Below are positions 5,704-6,215 of a stretch of DNA of 6,215 nt, piece after piece; the stretch's first letter is position 1, and the number at the start of each line of letters is the position of its first letter. The DNA comes from Pseudomonadota bacterium (GTDB lineage: Bacteria > Pseudomonadota > Alphaproteobacteria > Rhodospirillales > Magnetospirillaceae), in assembly GCA_023437865.1 (NCBI GenBank), contig JAEZFE010000510.1, positions 1 through 6,215 on the forward strand, in the 5' to 3' direction. The notes under the pieces were generated by a model. That model was not told where the DNA came from. It saw only the letters and a program-made list of their open reading frames with translations, and did no database searches. The position numbers and the translations under genes were made by a program.

Positions 5704-6215
5704 ATGACCAAACTTAAGACCCTGATCCTGGCTTCGGCCCTGGCCTTCTCGGCCCCTGCCTTCGCCCAGAGCTATGGCACCACCAACTGGGACAATCCCT
5801 ATGGCAGCGGACTGGCCAACGTGCTGAACGGCCAGGTGACCCTGCAGACCCAGTGGTCGAACATCAACACCGTGATCGACTCGGTGGGTGGCGACGTTGC
5901 CCTGCAGGGCGCCGCGGCCGGCAACCTGGTGGATGTCATGACCATGAATGACACCAAGGTGGTCTCAAGCCAGTATGTTGGCCCCGACGCCGCCATCGGC
6001 TCGGATATTCGCGCCGACATCTCCAATGTCTGGGGCAGCGTGGGTATCGCCAATCAGGCCGTCTGTAACGGCGCGACCTTCTCGACCGACCCGATCCTGA
6101 CTTCGGTGAACAGCACCCAGGAATGTCGCTCGCTGGATCCCTCGGCGGCCATTCACGCCAACGTGAACGGCGTGGTGGGTGACATGGCCGTGCAATCGCT
6201 GGCGATGGGCAACAC
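5704..6215 (+). CDS. hfaD: HfaD-like secreted repeat protein (C-terminus cut by window edge)
   Basis: The first 170 residues are visible and the frame is still open at the right edge. A signal peptide covers residues 1-21 (AFA before Q22). The mature protein starts SYGTTNWDNPYGSG, has NGQVT at 42-46 (compare NGQIT in HfaA), and then carries a 21-residue motif three times, at 54-74, 102-122 and 150-170, exactly 48 residues apart. Cys 121 and 141 are the only cysteines seen and could form a disulfide. The gene follows hfaB by 50 bases on the same strand, with its own ribosome binding site. In Caulobacter the gene after hfaB is hfaD, which encodes a surface adhesin of the holdfast anchor. I assign that identity from position, signal peptide and repeat character, not from a remembered alignment. 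An unrelated secreted curlin-like or beta-solenoid protein is possible. Confidence 0.65.
   Translation, partial: MTKLKTLILASALAFSAPAFAQSYGTTNWDNPYGSGLANVLNGQVTLQTQWSNINTVIDSVGGDVALQGAAAGNLVDVMTMNDTKVVSSQYVGPDAAIGSDIRADISNVWGSVGIANQAVCNGATFSTDPILTSVNSTQECRSLDPSAAIHANVNGVVGDMAVQSLAMGN
5863..6213 (+). repeat. Three-copy 48-residue protein repeat in the HfaD-like protein
   Basis: Copies of a 21-residue core lie at 5863-5925, 6007-6069 and 6151-6213. The shared pattern is I-x-[AT]-x-[IV]-x-x-V-x-G-[DS]-[VM]-[AG]-[LIV]-[QA]-x-x-A-x-[GC]-N. The first and third copies are closest (GDVALQGAAAGN and GDMAVQSLAMGN); the second is more diverged. The 27-residue linker between cores shows little similarity. 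The array probably continues past the window edge. Confidence 0.7.

Noticed and set aside
5799..6195. Minus-strand open frames at 5799-6053 and 5965-6195.
   Set aside because: They are antisense to the HfaD-like gene, which has a signal peptide, a ribosome binding site and a protein-level repeat.
1..6215. tRNA, rRNA, CRISPR arrays, insertion sequences and phage genes.
   Set aside because: I looked for these and saw no sign; the window is filled by four protein genes plus one partial receptor and short regulatory gaps.

Overview
The window is GC-rich and reads as chromosomal DNA from a stalked or budding alphaproteobacterium, most likely in or near the Caulobacterales (Caulobacteraceae or Hyphomonadaceae). 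The main support is the right-hand gene set: a curlin-like secreted protein, a CsgG-type outer-membrane lipoprotein and a second secreted repeat protein. This is the order of the holdfast-anchor genes hfaA-hfaB-hfaD of Caulobacter. I cannot place the genus from sequence alone, and the hfa names rest on recognised features and gene order, not on a database search.

Layout, left to right. Positions 1-3079 (minus strand) hold a very large TonB-dependent outer-membrane receptor that is complete at its N-terminus and loses only its last few residues off the left edge. Positions 3080-3213 are a regulatory gap with a strong ribosome binding site, a 7-bp inverted repeat just upstream of it, and a CtrA-like half site. 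Positions 3214-3918 (minus) encode a six-helix rhomboid intramembrane serine protease with an intact Ser-His dyad. Positions 3919-4173 are a divergent intergenic region carrying a near-canonical sigma-54 (-24/-12) promoter facing the hfa genes, a CTTAA/TTAAG palindrome beside it, and a 6-bp inverted repeat about 100 bp upstream of the predicted start site. Positions 4174-4566 (hfaA), 4595-5653 (hfaB) and 5704-6215 (hfaD-like, cut by the right edge) follow on the plus strand with gaps of 28 and 50 bp, so they look like one operon.

How the genes fit together. HfaB would be lipid-anchored and form a CsgG-like pore in the outer membrane. HfaA and the HfaD-like protein would pass through or be stabilised by it and assemble on the surface, where in Caulobacter they anchor the adhesive holdfast polysaccharide to the cell pole. 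The rhomboid and the TonB receptor run the other way; nothing in the sequence ties either to the holdfast.

The most notable observations are: (1) the sigma-54 promoter with exact GG-N10-GC spacing, giving a predicted short leader for hfaA; (2) a 21-residue motif recurring three times at an exact 48-residue period in the HfaD-like protein; (3) a Q-x-x-A-x-G-N signature shared by the HfaA-like and HfaD-like proteins; (4) replacement of the CsgG constriction residues by D, R and K in HfaB; and (5) a YQQPYA tandem repeat in an extended HfaB tail.
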